This document shows, one piece after another, positions 51,598 through 59,546 of a stretch of DNA of 64,000 nt (positions are counted from its first letter, which is position 1; the number at the start of each line of letters is the position of its first letter). Where the stretch lies: assembly GCF_900106855.1 (NCBI RefSeq), contig NZ_FNWI01000004.1:248001-312000 (forward strand), given 5' to 3'. The DNA comes from Varibaculum massiliense (lineage in GTDB: Bacteria; Actinomycetota; Actinomycetes; Actinomycetales; Actinomycetaceae). The position numbers and the translations under genes were made by a program. Below the pieces are notes generated by a model. It was not told where the DNA came from and searched no databases. It saw only the letters and a list, made by a program, of their open reading frames with translations.

Positions 51598-52491
51598 TCA
51601 AGAAGCAACCTGTTGAGGTTCCGGGTCAGAGCCGGGGGCGGCAGACTGCGCGCCATGATAGCGCTGCAGACGCTGTTGACGAAGCAAATCCACCAGCCAA
51701 ACAATCAGGAACAATACGCCTTCAAGCAGCACGACTGTGGCTCCTGACGCGGTATCGAACCAGTAGGAAATATAGGCTCCCAGCACGACACAGGATACGG
51801 AAAGCAAGGGAGCTATCCATAGCATAGCGTTGAACCGGTTTGTGAGCAGCCGGGCGGTTGCGCCAGGGGTAATCACCAGTGCCACGATGAGGATTGCGCC
51901 CACTGCTTGCATCGCCACCACGACTGTCAAAGACAGAGCTACCAGCAACAGAGTCGCCAACCAGCTTGTAGAGATGCCGATAGCGTGGGCGTGAGTCTTG
52001 TCGAAGGCATACAGCACCAAATCCCGTTTTTTGTATAACAACAGCACCAGAGCGAGTGGGCTCAATATCAAGACCTGCCACATATCGGCTCTGGTAATGC
52101 CGAGCATGTCGCCAAACAAAATGTGGTGCAAATCAATGTGACTGGGGAACAGACTGATTAAGACCAGACCGGAGGCAAACATTGTCGTGAATACCACCCC
52201 AATAGCCGTGTCTTCTTTGACCCGTCCGCGCCCCCGCACTGCGCCAATCAATCCCACCACCAGCAAAGCTGCCACGAGGGCGCCTATTGCGAAGGGCGTT
52301 CCCAAGAGGTAGGACACGACGATTCCGGGAAGAATTGCGTGGGACAGGGCGTCACCTAACAGTGACCAGCCAATCAAGACCAACCAGCAGGACAACACGG
52401 CACAAACCGCCGCCGCGACTCCGGTGACGATGATGCCCCGGAGCATAAACTGCTGCGTCCACATTTCGATGAAAGCTTCATAAAAATTCAC
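51598..52491 (-). CDS. Mn/Zn/Fe ABC transporter permease (ZnuB/MntB family)
   Basis: A 297-residue inner-membrane permease of the ABC-3 family, with about eight hydrophobic helices. The N-terminal 'FMLRGIIVTGVAAAVCAVLS' and 'GWSLLGDALSHAILPGI' (about 42-58) are family hallmarks. 'AMQAVGAILIVALVITPGAT' (about 193-212) is the conserved permease loop. It overlaps the ATPase gene by four bases. Together with the ATPase and lipoprotein it imports a divalent metal. All three genes lie inside the foreign block. Confidence 0.92.
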   Translation of the reverse strand: MNFYEAFIEMWTQQFMLRGIIVTGVAAAVCAVLSCWLVLIGWSLLGDALSHAILPGIVVSYLLGTPFAIGALVAALLVVGLIGAVRGRGRVKEDTAIGVVFTTMFASGLVLISLFPSHIDLHHILFGDMLGITRADMWQVLILSPLALVLLLYKKRDLVLYAFDKTHAHAIGISTSWLATLLLVALSLTVVVAMQAVGAILIVALVITPGATARLLTNRFNAMLWIAPLLSVSCVVLGAYISYWFDTASGATVVLLEGVLFLIVWLVDLLRQQRLQRYHGAQSAAPGSDPEPQQVAS

Positions 52492-53294
52492 TGTCCACCT
52501 CCTGACGCGGCGGGATTTAATCCAAACGCTTTCGCGAGGTTTTGCGGGTCTAAGGCGCCGGCGGGATCACCTTGATAAACTACGCGACGATACAGCAAAA
52601 CCACTTCATCGCAGAGCTTTTCCAAAGAAGCCAAATCGTGGGTTGAAACCACCACCGTGGTGCCTTTTGCCGAGATTTTGCGCAGCAAATCGACGATATT
52701 GGTTTCGGAGTATTTGTCTACTCCGGCAAACGGTTCATCGAGGAGCAGGAGGGGCGCGCCTTGGGCAATCGCGCGGGCGATAAACACCCTTTTCTTTTGA
52801 CCGCCGCTCAACGCCCCAATTTGGCGCTGTTGCAAATCTTGCAACTCCACCATTTCTAACGCGGCTTGCACCGCTGCCACGTCTGCAGATTTGGGACGAC
52901 GGGTCGGTCCCATAAATCCATACCGTCCCATCATGACGACTTGGTTTACGTTAACCGGGAAGTCCCAATCGATTTCCTCATTTTGCGCAACATAACCAAT
53001 CAGTCGCTGTTTGCGGGCTTGGTTCGCGTCAATTCCGGCAACTTTAATACTGCCCTTTTGATACGAAACGCTGTTGGTGATGGATTTGAACAGTGTTGAT
53101 TTTCCCGAACCGTTCATCCCTACCAGACCACAAATTTGACCGCGCGACACGGTTAAACTGGCACCCTCCAGTGCCACATTAGCTCCGTAACGAACATGCA
53201 AATCTGAGACTTCTAATATAGGCGGGGCTAAATTTGAGCTGGACTCAGCTTCAGCCCCGCCTGGCTCTATGCGGTTGTCGAGAGCATCACTCAT
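52488..53294 (-). CDS. Mn/Zn/Fe ABC transporter ATP-binding protein
   Basis: A 268-residue ATPase: Walker A 'GMNGSGKST' (about residues 54-62), Q-loop 'YVAQNEEIDWDFPV' with the metal-ABC family's 'DWDFPV', signature 'LSGGQKKRVFIARA', Walker B 'PLLLLDEPFAGVD' and 'VVVSTHDLASL'. It overlaps both neighbours by four bases, forming a compact lipoprotein-ATPase-permease operon. Confidence 0.94.
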   Translation of the reverse strand: MSDALDNRIEPGGAEAESSSNLAPPILEVSDLHVRYGANVALEGASLTVSRGQICGLVGMNGSGKSTLFKSITNSVSYQKGSIKVAGIDANQARKQRLIGYVAQNEEIDWDFPVNVNQVVMMGRYGFMGPTRRPKSADVAAVQAALEMVELQDLQQRQIGALSGGQKKRVFIARAIAQGAPLLLLDEPFAGVDKYSETNIVDLLRKISAKGTTVVVSTHDLASLEKLCDEVVLLYRRVVYQGDPAGALDPQNLAKAFGLNPAASGGGQ

Positions 53295-54229
53295 TTCTGA
53301 GTCAATCCTCGGGTAATCAAATCTGCGTCGTAGCGCAACAGATCCAGATAGGTCGGAACGTCTCCATCTGAGTCTGACAAGGAATCAACATACAATTCCC
53401 CACCGAATTTCGCACCTGTGGCTTCCACAACGGGTCGCATTTTGTCTCCCACGGTTGACTCGCAGAAAACTGCGGGAACGTGGTTTTGCTTCACGTAGTC
53501 TTCCACTTCCGCTACGCGAGAGGGAGTGAGGGCTCCTTCGGCATTTACGCCCCACAAGAATTTCTCGTTGAGGTTATAGTCGCGAGTCAGATACGAGAAT
53601 GCTCCCTCACAGCTGACCAAAGTACGTTGTGACGGGTCGAGCTGAGAAAGCGTGGACGTGATGTCCTCGCCGACTTTTTCAATCTTGGCACCATACTGTT
53701 TGGCATTTTCCTGGTACTCGGAGCAGTTCTTTGCATCTAAATCGCAGAAGGCTTTTGCCATATTCTTCACGTAGAGGGCGCCGTTTTTCGGGCTCATCCA
53801 AGCGTGCGGATTGGGCTTACCCTTGTAGTCGCCTTCGGTAATCGGAATGGGCTCTACGCCCTGCGAAACATTGACCTTTTTGGCATCCAGATCGGCGGTA
53901 AACTTCGTGAACCAGCGTTCCAAATCCAGCCCGTTATTTAAAATCAGTTTCGCTTTCTGCGCCGACTTCAAGTCCGAGGGCGTGGGTTGGTAATCGTGGA
54001 TTTCCGCCCCAGGTTTGGTGATAGAGCGGACTTCCAGATGGTCTCCGGCAACGTTTTGAGCCATGTCCTGCAACACGGTAAATGTGGTGAGGACCAGGGG
54101 TTTGCCTGGTGCGGCTGAATCCGAGCTGGAGCTGGGGGTCCCGCCGCACCCGCTGAGAGAGGCTCCCAGGCACAAAAGCGCGGCTACGGTCAAGGTTTCT
54201 TTAATTTGCTTGTTTTTAAATCTCTTCAT
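53291..54229 (-). CDS. metal-binding lipoprotein, substrate-binding subunit (PsaA/MntC-like)
   Basis: A 312-residue cluster A-I solute-binding protein. A lipoprotein signal with lipobox LSGC (cysteine near residue 28) precedes the mature domain. The four metal ligands are visible: H in 'AEIHDYQPTP', H in 'NPHAWMSP', E in 'SCEGAFSYL' and D in 'YVDSLSD', the set of Mn/Fe binders. No long His-rich zinc loop is present, which favours manganese or iron. It is first in the operon. A DtxR/MntR-type palindrome lies 9-28 bases upstream. Confidence 0.92.
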   Translation of the reverse strand: MKRFKNKQIKETLTVAALLCLGASLSGCGGTPSSSSDSAAPGKPLVLTTFTVLQDMAQNVAGDHLEVRSITKPGAEIHDYQPTPSDLKSAQKAKLILNNGLDLERWFTKFTADLDAKKVNVSQGVEPIPITEGDYKGKPNPHAWMSPKNGALYVKNMAKAFCDLDAKNCSEYQENAKQYGAKIEKVGEDITSTLSQLDPSQRTLVSCEGAFSYLTRDYNLNEKFLWGVNAEGALTPSRVAEVEDYVKQNHVPAVFCESTVGDKMRPVVEATGAKFGGELYVDSLSDSDGDVPTYLDLLRYDADLITRGLTQK

Positions 54230-54237
54230 GGGTATAA

Positions 54238-54257
54238 CCTAAGTTAGGCATACCTAA
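54238..54257. promoter_or_regulatory. DtxR/MntR-family-like operator of the metal operon
   Basis: Overlapping palindromes CCTAAGTTAGG (54238-54248) and TTAGGCATACCTAA (54244-54257), the TTAGG-CCTAA arrangement recognised by DtxR/IdeR/MntR regulators, just before the lipoprotein start. Confidence 0.7.
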
Positions 54258-54318
54258 GTTTGCAAGCCCGAAACCGTTGAAATCCCGTAATTTAGCGATT
54301 TTTTTGTACTGACAAATC

Positions 54319-55226
54319 CTAAAAAACCAAGGATACGAGCTTTGGAGCACGCACGATAATCCGTTTCGGCTCCCGCCCGTCCAGCAACTTCACCACCGCC
54401 GGTTCCGCCAGGACCTTCGCCTGCAAATCCGCCTCGGAAATCTCGGGGTCCACCGACACTTTCGCGCGCACCTTGCCCGCCACCTGCACCACGCAAGTGA
54501 CCTCCTCAGCCGCCAACAGCGACTCATCGGTCACGACCGGGAACGTGGCCCGGGCGATTCCGCCCTGGTGACCCAAACGTTCCCACAGTTCCTCCGCAAT
54601 GTGCGGAGCGATGGGGGCGACCATCACGACCAACGCTTCTGCGGCCTCACGTGGCACCTGGGGTAACCCGGTGAGGTGATTATTCAGCACAATCATCTTG
54701 GCGATAGCCGTGTTCACGCGCAGATTGTCGTACTCCACGGTGACATCGTGAATGGTGCGAGCCAGCACTTTTGCGGTCGCCAAATCCGGGGCGTCATCGG
54801 TCACGGTGAGCGCGCCGGTGTTCTCATCGACGATATTGCGCCACAGTCGCTGCAGGAAACGCTGGGAACCGACCACCGCGCGCGTGTCCCACGGACGGGA
54901 CATATCCAGCGGTCCCATCGACATCTCGTAAACCCGGAACGTGTCCGCGCCGTAATCCGCGCACATCTGATCAGGGGTGACAATGTTCTTGAGCGACTTG
55001 CCCATCTTGCCGAACTCGCGGTTGACGGGCTGACCCTGCCAGGTAAAGCCGTCCTCCTCGCTACCCTCCACCTCGTCAGCCGGGACGTATTGCCCACGTG
55101 AATCCGTGTAGGCATAAGCCTCAATCATGCCCTGGTTGAACAGGCGATGGAACGGCTCTGAACTGGACACATATCCCAAGTCGTAGAGGACCTTGTGCCA
55201 AAAACGCGCGTACAGCAGGTGTTTCT
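54319..55226 (-). pseudogene. leuS: leucyl-tRNA synthetase, C-terminal third (truncated at insertion junction)
   Basis: About 300 residues of a class Ia synthetase, open through the junction at 55226. The foreign part begins around 'HLLYARFWHKVLYDLG'. It contains the KMSKS loop as 'KMGKSLKN', as in actinobacteria. The anticodon-binding domain ('RFLQRLWRNIVDENTG', 'HDVTVEYDNLRVNTAIAKMI', 'PIAPHIAEELWERLG') and the C-terminal domain ('VQVAGKVRAKVSV') follow. The editing domain and Rossmann fold with HIGH are missing from the window. It cannot be functional alone, so a full copy must exist elsewhere in whichever genome this came from. Confidence 0.92.
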
Positions 55227-55691
55227 CCGACCTGCAACCAAGGCGGCATCGCCATCGTCGAACCCGACGTTGTGAGCGCCTCGAAGGCAGACTTCTTCTG
55301 CCGAGGCAACGTCAATATTGCTGGCGCTCTGTTGGCTTCGGACTCAACTGAGCCGCCCCTGGTCACTGACCCTGGCATGCCCAAATACCGCGTGAGACGC
55401 TTAACCCCCACCGAATGCGCCCGCCTACAAGGATTCCCTGATACTTGGACAGACGGACTCGCCATCGAGAACCCGAGCGAAGACGTGCTGGATTATTGGT
55501 GGCAGGTCTGGGCTAGCTGGGCCAAGGTGCAAGGATTGAAAAAACCTAAAACCCGCAACCAAGTACGCAAATGGCTGGCTAATCCAGCGTCCGACCGGGC
55601 ACTCTACAAGCTGTGGGGAAACGGGATAGCTTTGCCGTGCGCCAAACTCGTGCTTTCCCAGATAGTCGCCGAGAGCACTAAAACTCCTTGA
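55227..55691 (+). pseudogene. C5-cytosine DNA methyltransferase, 3' portion (gene interrupted)
   Basis: In frame with 49898-50944 once the block is removed. It begins PTCNQGGIAIVEP and carries motif IX 'YRVRRLTPTECARLQGFP' (about 50-67 of this part) and motif X 'LYKLWGNGIALPCAKLVLSQ'. An ATG at 55272 exists but would omit the first part. Ends at TGA 55689-55691. Confidence 0.9.
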
Positions 55692-55697
55692 TTTTAA

Positions 55698-55755
55698 GGC
55701 AAAAATTACTGGATAAGTACGCGCTCCTATGGCTGTATGTACATGACCAAACAAC
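55698..55755 (+). promoter_or_regulatory. repeated phage promoter-like element, copy 1
   Basis: Shares ACTGGATAAGTA, CTATGGCTGTAT and GTACAT with copies 2 and 3, but lacks the second palindrome. It lies 25-82 bases before the small gene at 55780. Confidence 0.6.
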
Positions 55756-55779
55756 CAGCAAGAAAGAGAGGGTTTGGTG

Positions 55780-55995
55780 ATGATCGGACAGCTATATGTC
55801 GATCTAGAAGAAATCGAAAACCTCGGAGTCGACCTCACCGATATTGGTGCGGTGTGGAATGCGGCCAAAGACCACGGCTACGAGCACGTAGAAATGATCG
55901 TCTCCAACTTTCCAGACAACTACCTGCGCCTCATCCGCACATGGATGGACGTTCAAAGCATCGAATTTGATGGTGAGGAGGATGAGCAATGGTGA
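55780..55995 (+). CDS. small acidic phage protein, 71 aa
   Basis: MIGQLYVDLEEIENLGVDL..., acidic, ending EDEQW. ATG 55780 is seven bases after GAGAGGG. It overlaps the next gene by seven bases. No family recognised. It is the first of a group of small genes each served by the repeated promoter-like element. Confidence 0.65.
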   Translation: MIGQLYVDLEEIENLGVDLTDIGAVWNAAKDHGYEHVEMIVSNFPDNYLRLIRTWMDVQSIEFDGEEDEQW

Positions 55996-56441
55996 ACACC
56001 AAAAAGGCTGAAAACTACGGGCTCGTAGTCACCCTGCCCGCCACGCTTGATGAGACTGAGCTGGCAAGGCTGCATGAACTTATCGCTGCCAAGAAAGACT
56101 TGATCGCTAAAGCGCTCGGCGCGAGCCAGCTTAGCATCACCACCAGTAGTGAGGGGCTGAGTTTCCCGTGGTGGGATGAGCTGCCAGAGTTCGAGAAGAT
56201 CACGGCATACACCGAGTTCCTAAGCAAAATGGTCGCATATGCGAAACGCATCGGGCTCACCACCCACCGCGCCGCGAGTGACAAGGTGGTGAATGAGAAG
56301 TATGAACTGCGCTCCCTGCTTTACCGCATCGGACTTTCTGGTAAAGAACATAAGGAAGTACGCAAGATCTTACTTGCACCATTAAGCGGTGATTCTGCGT
56401 GGAAAACCCCGCCACTAATAAACACTAACCAAGAGATGTAA
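55989..56441 (+). CDS. hypothetical phage protein, 150 aa
   Basis: Alpha-helical, ATG start with GGAGG upstream. The first part, 'YGLVVTLPATLDETELARLH', suggests a small alpha/beta domain. The second half is helical and basic ('VAYAKRIGLTTHRAASDKVV', 'YRIGLSGKEHKEVRKILLAP'). Related 'virulence-associated' small proteins occur at this place in other phages, but I cannot assign it firmly. Confidence 0.65.
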   Translation: MVNTKKAENYGLVVTLPATLDETELARLHELIAAKKDLIAKALGASQLSITTSSEGLSFPWWDELPEFEKITAYTEFLSKMVAYAKRIGLTTHRAASDKVVNEKYELRSLLYRIGLSGKEHKEVRKILLAPLSGDSAWKTPPLINTNQEM

Positions 56442-56460
56442 ACCACTATTTATTAGGCAA

Positions 56461-56525
56461 AATAGGCGGCAAAATGACTGGATAAGTAGCGAAGTCTATG
56501 GCTGTATATACATACCGAAACGGTA
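56461..56525 (+). promoter_or_regulatory. repeated phage promoter-like element, copy 2
   Basis: AATAGGCGG, AAAATGACTGGATAAGTA, TCTATGGC, then palindromes TGTATATACA (56503-56512) and TACCGAAACGGTA (56513-56525). It precedes the gene at 56548 by 23 bases. Confidence 0.75.
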
Positions 56526-56547
56526 CACAACACATAAGGAAACAGCC

Positions 56548-56883
56548 ATGAACACCAAAGAAGCTGAATGCAGCGTCGAGGAAGAAAACACCGAACGCCT
56601 TATCGGACGTGCTAACCGGTTGGGATACACCATCACCAGCATTGAGATTGAACCTGGCCGGGTCGCGATTTCTATTGTTCCTTCCCCGCTGTTCCCCTAC
56701 ACCCCGGAGCTTGACCGAGACTTTGAAACCGATCAATGGCGGGTGCAAACCACCGCCTACGGAGCGTTGAACCTAGACAACATCGAACAAGTCACCGAGG
56801 GATACGGGCGGGCAGCAGCGATGGTGCGTGAACTTGAACATGCTACACCAGGAAACGTTGTCAACTACCACCTGACCCGTTAA
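56548..56883 (+). CDS. hypothetical phage protein, 111 aa
   Basis: Begins MNTKEAECSVEEENTERLIG. Small alpha/beta protein ending in a helical 'YGRAAAMVRELEHA'. AAGGAAA lies upstream of ATG and a promoter-like repeat precedes it. Followed by a terminator, so it may be a monocistronic unit. No family recognised. Confidence 0.65.
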   Translation: MNTKEAECSVEEENTERLIGRANRLGYTITSIEIEPGRVAISIVPSPLFPYTPELDRDFETDQWRVQTTAYGALNLDNIEQVTEGYGRAAAMVRELEHATPGNVVNYHLTR

Positions 56884-56899
56884 AACTAAACACACAGGC

Positions 56900-56924
56900 A
56901 ACCCCACCTGGCGTGGGGTTTTCC
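56900..56924 (+). terminator. rho-independent terminator
   Basis: AACCCCAC (56900-56907) and GTGGGGTT (56913-56920) around CTGGC, then TTCCTTT. Confidence 0.85.
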
Positions 56925-56946
56925 TTTATCGTGAAGCGTTATGACC

Positions 56947-56964
56947 TAGAGATGTACATCTCTA
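56947..56964. promoter_or_regulatory. 18-bp perfect palindrome upstream of promoter-like copy 3
   Basis: TAGAGATGTACATCTCTA, 14 bases before the copy 3 element. A probable operator for a dimeric regulator. Neither copy 1 nor copy 2 has it. Confidence 0.5.
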
Positions 56965-56977
56965 AGTTTTCTTGAAA

Positions 56978-57040
56978 ATAGGCGGAAAATGACTGGATAA
57001 ATAGGCGGGTCTATGGCTGTATATACATACCGAAACGGTA
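56978..57040 (+). promoter_or_regulatory. repeated phage promoter-like element, copy 3
   Basis: Almost identical to copy 2: AATAGGCGG, AAAATGACTGGATAAATA, TCTATGGC, TGTATATACA (57018-57027) and TACCGAAACGGTA (57028-57040). It precedes the gene at 57062 by 22 bases. Confidence 0.75.
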
Positions 57041-57061
57041 CACAACAGAAAGGCACCAGCC

Positions 57062-57355
57062 ATGAACAGCACAAAGGTCACCAGCGAAACCCTCCAGATG
57101 CGCGTTGATTCCTACGGGACGGTTCTTGCCTACGGGAACTACACGCTAGCAAGTTTTGCTACCTGGACCAAGACTGAAGGATTTGGCAATAACGCCCAAA
57201 TCTACCGGTTGATGGAAGAACCCGTCAGCGGGTTCGGGCCTAACTCGAGGAGCCGCGGAGAATGCGAACTCGAACTCATCGCGAAGTCAGACCACCTTTT
57301 CGCTGACGCCGGACATGCGATCGCCTGGGCGTTAGCTAATCTGCCCGAAGCCTAG
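57062..57355 (+). CDS. hypothetical phage protein, 97 aa
   Basis: Begins MNSTKVTSETLQMRVDSYGT. Compact alpha/beta protein with 'LFADAGHAIAWALANLPEA' at the end. The ATG follows AGAAAGG. It is the third unit behind the repeated promoter-like element. No family recognised. Confidence 0.65.
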   Translation: MNSTKVTSETLQMRVDSYGTVLAYGNYTLASFATWTKTEGFGNNAQIYRLMEEPVSGFGPNSRSRGECELELIAKSDHLFADAGHAIAWALANLPEA

Positions 57356-57430
57356 CCCCGCCGGGTATGAGGGTACCTGTTATCGCTGGTAGTAACTGAC
57401 TTTTTAACCAATAGAAGGTAACTGATTCGT

Positions 57431-59035
57431 ATGCGTCAGCTAGCTGAATATCAACCGACACGGTTCATGGCTGAAAGCTCGCGCTATGACAAGCGCCGAG
57501 CCGACTTTGCAGTCGCGTTTATCGAAGCTTTAAAGCATACGAAAGGACGGTGGTCAGGAAAACCTTTTAAGTTGATTGATTGGCAAGAACAAATCATTCG
57601 CGACCTTTTCGGCACCCTCAAAGCCGATGGATACCGCCAGTTCACGACTGCTTATGTGGAGATTCCGAAGAAGCAAGGCAAGAGTGAGCTGGCTGCTGCC
57701 GTCGCATTGTTGCTCACGTGCGCCGATGGCGAGGAACGCGCTGAAGTTTATGGGTGTGCTGCCGATCGGCAACAAGCATCCATCGTGTTCGAAGTGGCAG
57801 CCGACATGGTGAGAATGTGTCCCCCACTAGCCAAGCGGGTAAAGATCCTTAGAAGCCAAAAACGTATCATCTACTCCCCCACCAATTCCTTCTACCAGGT
57901 ACTATCGGCCGAGGCCTATTCCAAACACGGATTCAATATTTCCGGAGTGGTATTCGATGAGCTACACACCCAACCCAACCGGGCGCTCTTCGACGTGATG
58001 ACCAAAGGCAGTGGGGATGCTCGCACCCAGCCGCTGTACTTCCTGATAACAACCGCCGGCACCGACACTCATTCGATTTGTTACGAGCAACACCAAAAAG
58101 CCCAAGACATTCTCGATGGCAAAAAGATCGACCCCACCTTTTATCCAGTCATATATGGGGCGGGGCAAGATGATGATTGGACCGATGAAGCCGTGTGGCA
58201 TAAAGCCAACCCATCCTTGGACGTGACGGTGCCAATCCAGAAAGTTAGGGACGCTTGTAATAGTGCCAGGCAGAATCCGGCTGAAGAAAACACCTTCAGA
58301 CAATTGCGGCTCAATCAGTGGGTGAAGCAGAGCGTGCGGTGGATGCCTATGCACGTCTGGAATCAAAACAACACCCCAGTAGATTTATCGGAGTTGGAGA
58401 GCCGGGTTTGTTACGGCGGGCTCGACCTGGCATCCACCACCGATATCACTGCTTTCGTTCTCGTATTCCGACCCACGGATGACGATGACAAATACACGGT
58501 CGCGCCCTGGTTTTGGATTCCCGAAGACAACCTCAAACTCAGAGTTTCTAGGGATCACGTCCCCTACGACTTGTGGAACAGTCAAGGCTTCTTGGAGACG
58601 ACCGAGGGCAACGTGGTGCACTACGGGTATATCGAGAAGTTCATTGAGGATCTTGGCACCCGGTTTAATATCCGAGAGATCGCTTTCGACCGGTGGGGTG
58701 CGATCCAAATGAGCCAAAACCTTGAGGATGCTGGTTTCACGGTGGTGCCTTTCGGGCAAGGCTTCAAAGACATGTCCCCACCATCCAAAGAACTGATGAA
58801 GCTGGCGTTGGAGGGCAAGCTGGCTCATGGCGGGCACCCGGTGCTGGCCTGGATGGTCGATAACATTCACGTACGCACCGACCCAGCAGGAAACATCAAG
58901 CCAGATAAGCAAAAATCCACGGAAAAAATCGACGGAGTCGTCGCCACCATCATGGCCTTGGATCGAGCAATAAGATGCGGCAACACCCCAGAGGCGAGCT
59001 CAGTTTATGATTCGCGGGGACTATTGGTGTTTTAG
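57431..59035 (+). CDS. phage terminase large subunit
   Basis: A 534-residue packaging ATPase/nuclease. Walker A-like 'VEIPKKQGKSELAAAVALLL' (about 76-95), Walker B 'VVFDELHTQ' (about 172-180) with the catalytic glutamate, and 'ITTAGTD' (C-motif). The nuclease part has 'YGGLDLASTTDITAFVLVF' (first Asp) and 'EIAFDRWGAIQMSQNLED'. Complete, of the HK97/Terminase_1 type. The small subunit lies 10 kb upstream. Confidence 0.94.
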   Translation: MRQLAEYQPTRFMAESSRYDKRRADFAVAFIEALKHTKGRWSGKPFKLIDWQEQIIRDLFGTLKADGYRQFTTAYVEIPKKQGKSELAAAVALLLTCADGEERAEVYGCAADRQQASIVFEVAADMVRMCPPLAKRVKILRSQKRIIYSPTNSFYQVLSAEAYSKHGFNISGVVFDELHTQPNRALFDVMTKGSGDARTQPLYFLITTAGTDTHSICYEQHQKAQDILDGKKIDPTFYPVIYGAGQDDDWTDEAVWHKANPSLDVTVPIQKVRDACNSARQNPAEENTFRQLRLNQWVKQSVRWMPMHVWNQNNTPVDLSELESRVCYGGLDLASTTDITAFVLVFRPTDDDDKYTVAPWFWIPEDNLKLRVSRDHVPYDLWNSQGFLETTEGNVVHYGYIEKFIEDLGTRFNIREIAFDRWGAIQMSQNLEDAGFTVVPFGQGFKDMSPPSKELMKLALEGKLAHGGHPVLAWMVDNIHVRTDPAGNIKPDKQKSTEKIDGVVATIMALDRAIRCGNTPEASSVYDSRGLLVF

Positions 59036-59488
59036 CGTTTTGCTGGTGATCCAGTGCATGGCTACAAGGTTGAGTCCCATGGCTGCCACCATGACGAGCG
59101 AAGCGAGTGGAAGCCCTACTGTTCCGCAGGTGGGTGTGATGGTGATGAGCCAGATCATGATGGGTAGCTGTATGGGGGCGCTCCATAACCGTAGCGGGAT
59201 TCGTTTCAGGTAAGTAAAGAGCAACTGGCCGCAGTGGATTACCAGGTGGATGGTGTAGGCGACCATGATGGCTGCTATCCATACTGGCTGGCACCAGATA
59301 GCGACCGCGATGAGCAGAACGAGTTCTTCTGTTGCGATCACTGTGAAATGTGTGCGGGTCATGTTGATGTGTCGAACAGGTTCAGGCAACCGGGCAGTGT
59401 TGTCGTCTAGCCATGGAACCAGGACGAAGTATTCCTCGATTTCGTGCCACAAAAATAGACCCACAAACACAATGACTGGCCAACCCAC
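59021..59488 (-). CDS. HXXEE-domain membrane protein, antisense cargo gene
   Basis: A 155-residue membrane protein with several hydrophobic helices. Near its N-terminus is the eponymous 'LFLWHEIEEYFVLV' (HEIEE), followed later by 'TEELVLLIA' and 'HLVIHCGQLL'. GTG 59488 is six bases from GAGGAGG, whereas a TTG at 59518 lies before that site. It lies antisense between TerL (overlapping its last 15 bases) and portal, the position of a cargo gene. HXXEE proteins have no established function. Confidence 0.75.
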   Translation of the reverse strand: MGWPVIVFVGLFLWHEIEEYFVLVPWLDDNTARLPEPVRHINMTRTHFTVIATEELVLLIAVAIWCQPVWIAAIMVAYTIHLVIHCGQLLFTYLKRIPLRLWSAPIQLPIMIWLITITPTCGTVGLPLASLVMVAAMGLNLVAMHWITSKTLKHQ

Positions 59489-59546
59489 CACGCACCTCCT
59501 CGTGTGAACGTTACCCAATTATCCCACAGGGAAAGGAGCCACCATC

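Larger units (their letters stand above)
50945..55226. other. 4,282-bp foreign chromosomal block inserted in the phage methyltransferase gene
   Basis: Bounded by TCT at 50942-50944 and TCT at 55224-55226. Both ends cut through genes (an unknown plus-strand gene and a minus-strand leuS). Between them lie three intact metal-transport genes. The leuS part has visibly higher GC than the phage genes around it (60% in one 60-base line). No transposase, recombinase or terminal inverted repeat is present. Confidence 0.85.

Noticed and set aside
50945-55226. The metal ABC operon as a classical transposon or phage-acquired cargo unit
   Set aside because: No transposase, no terminal inverted repeat, and both end genes are beheaded. 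This is a random fragment rather than a defined element.
54319-55226. leuS as a functional short synthetase
   Set aside because: It lacks the Rossmann fold, HIGH motif and editing domain, and the frame is open into the junction; clearly a fragment.
5686-59030. Similar 20-base words CAGTTTATGAYTC...GGGG near 5686 and 59003 as attachment sites
   Set aside because: Too short and interrupted; one lies inside the end of the terminase gene and the other far outside the prophage, so they cannot bound it.
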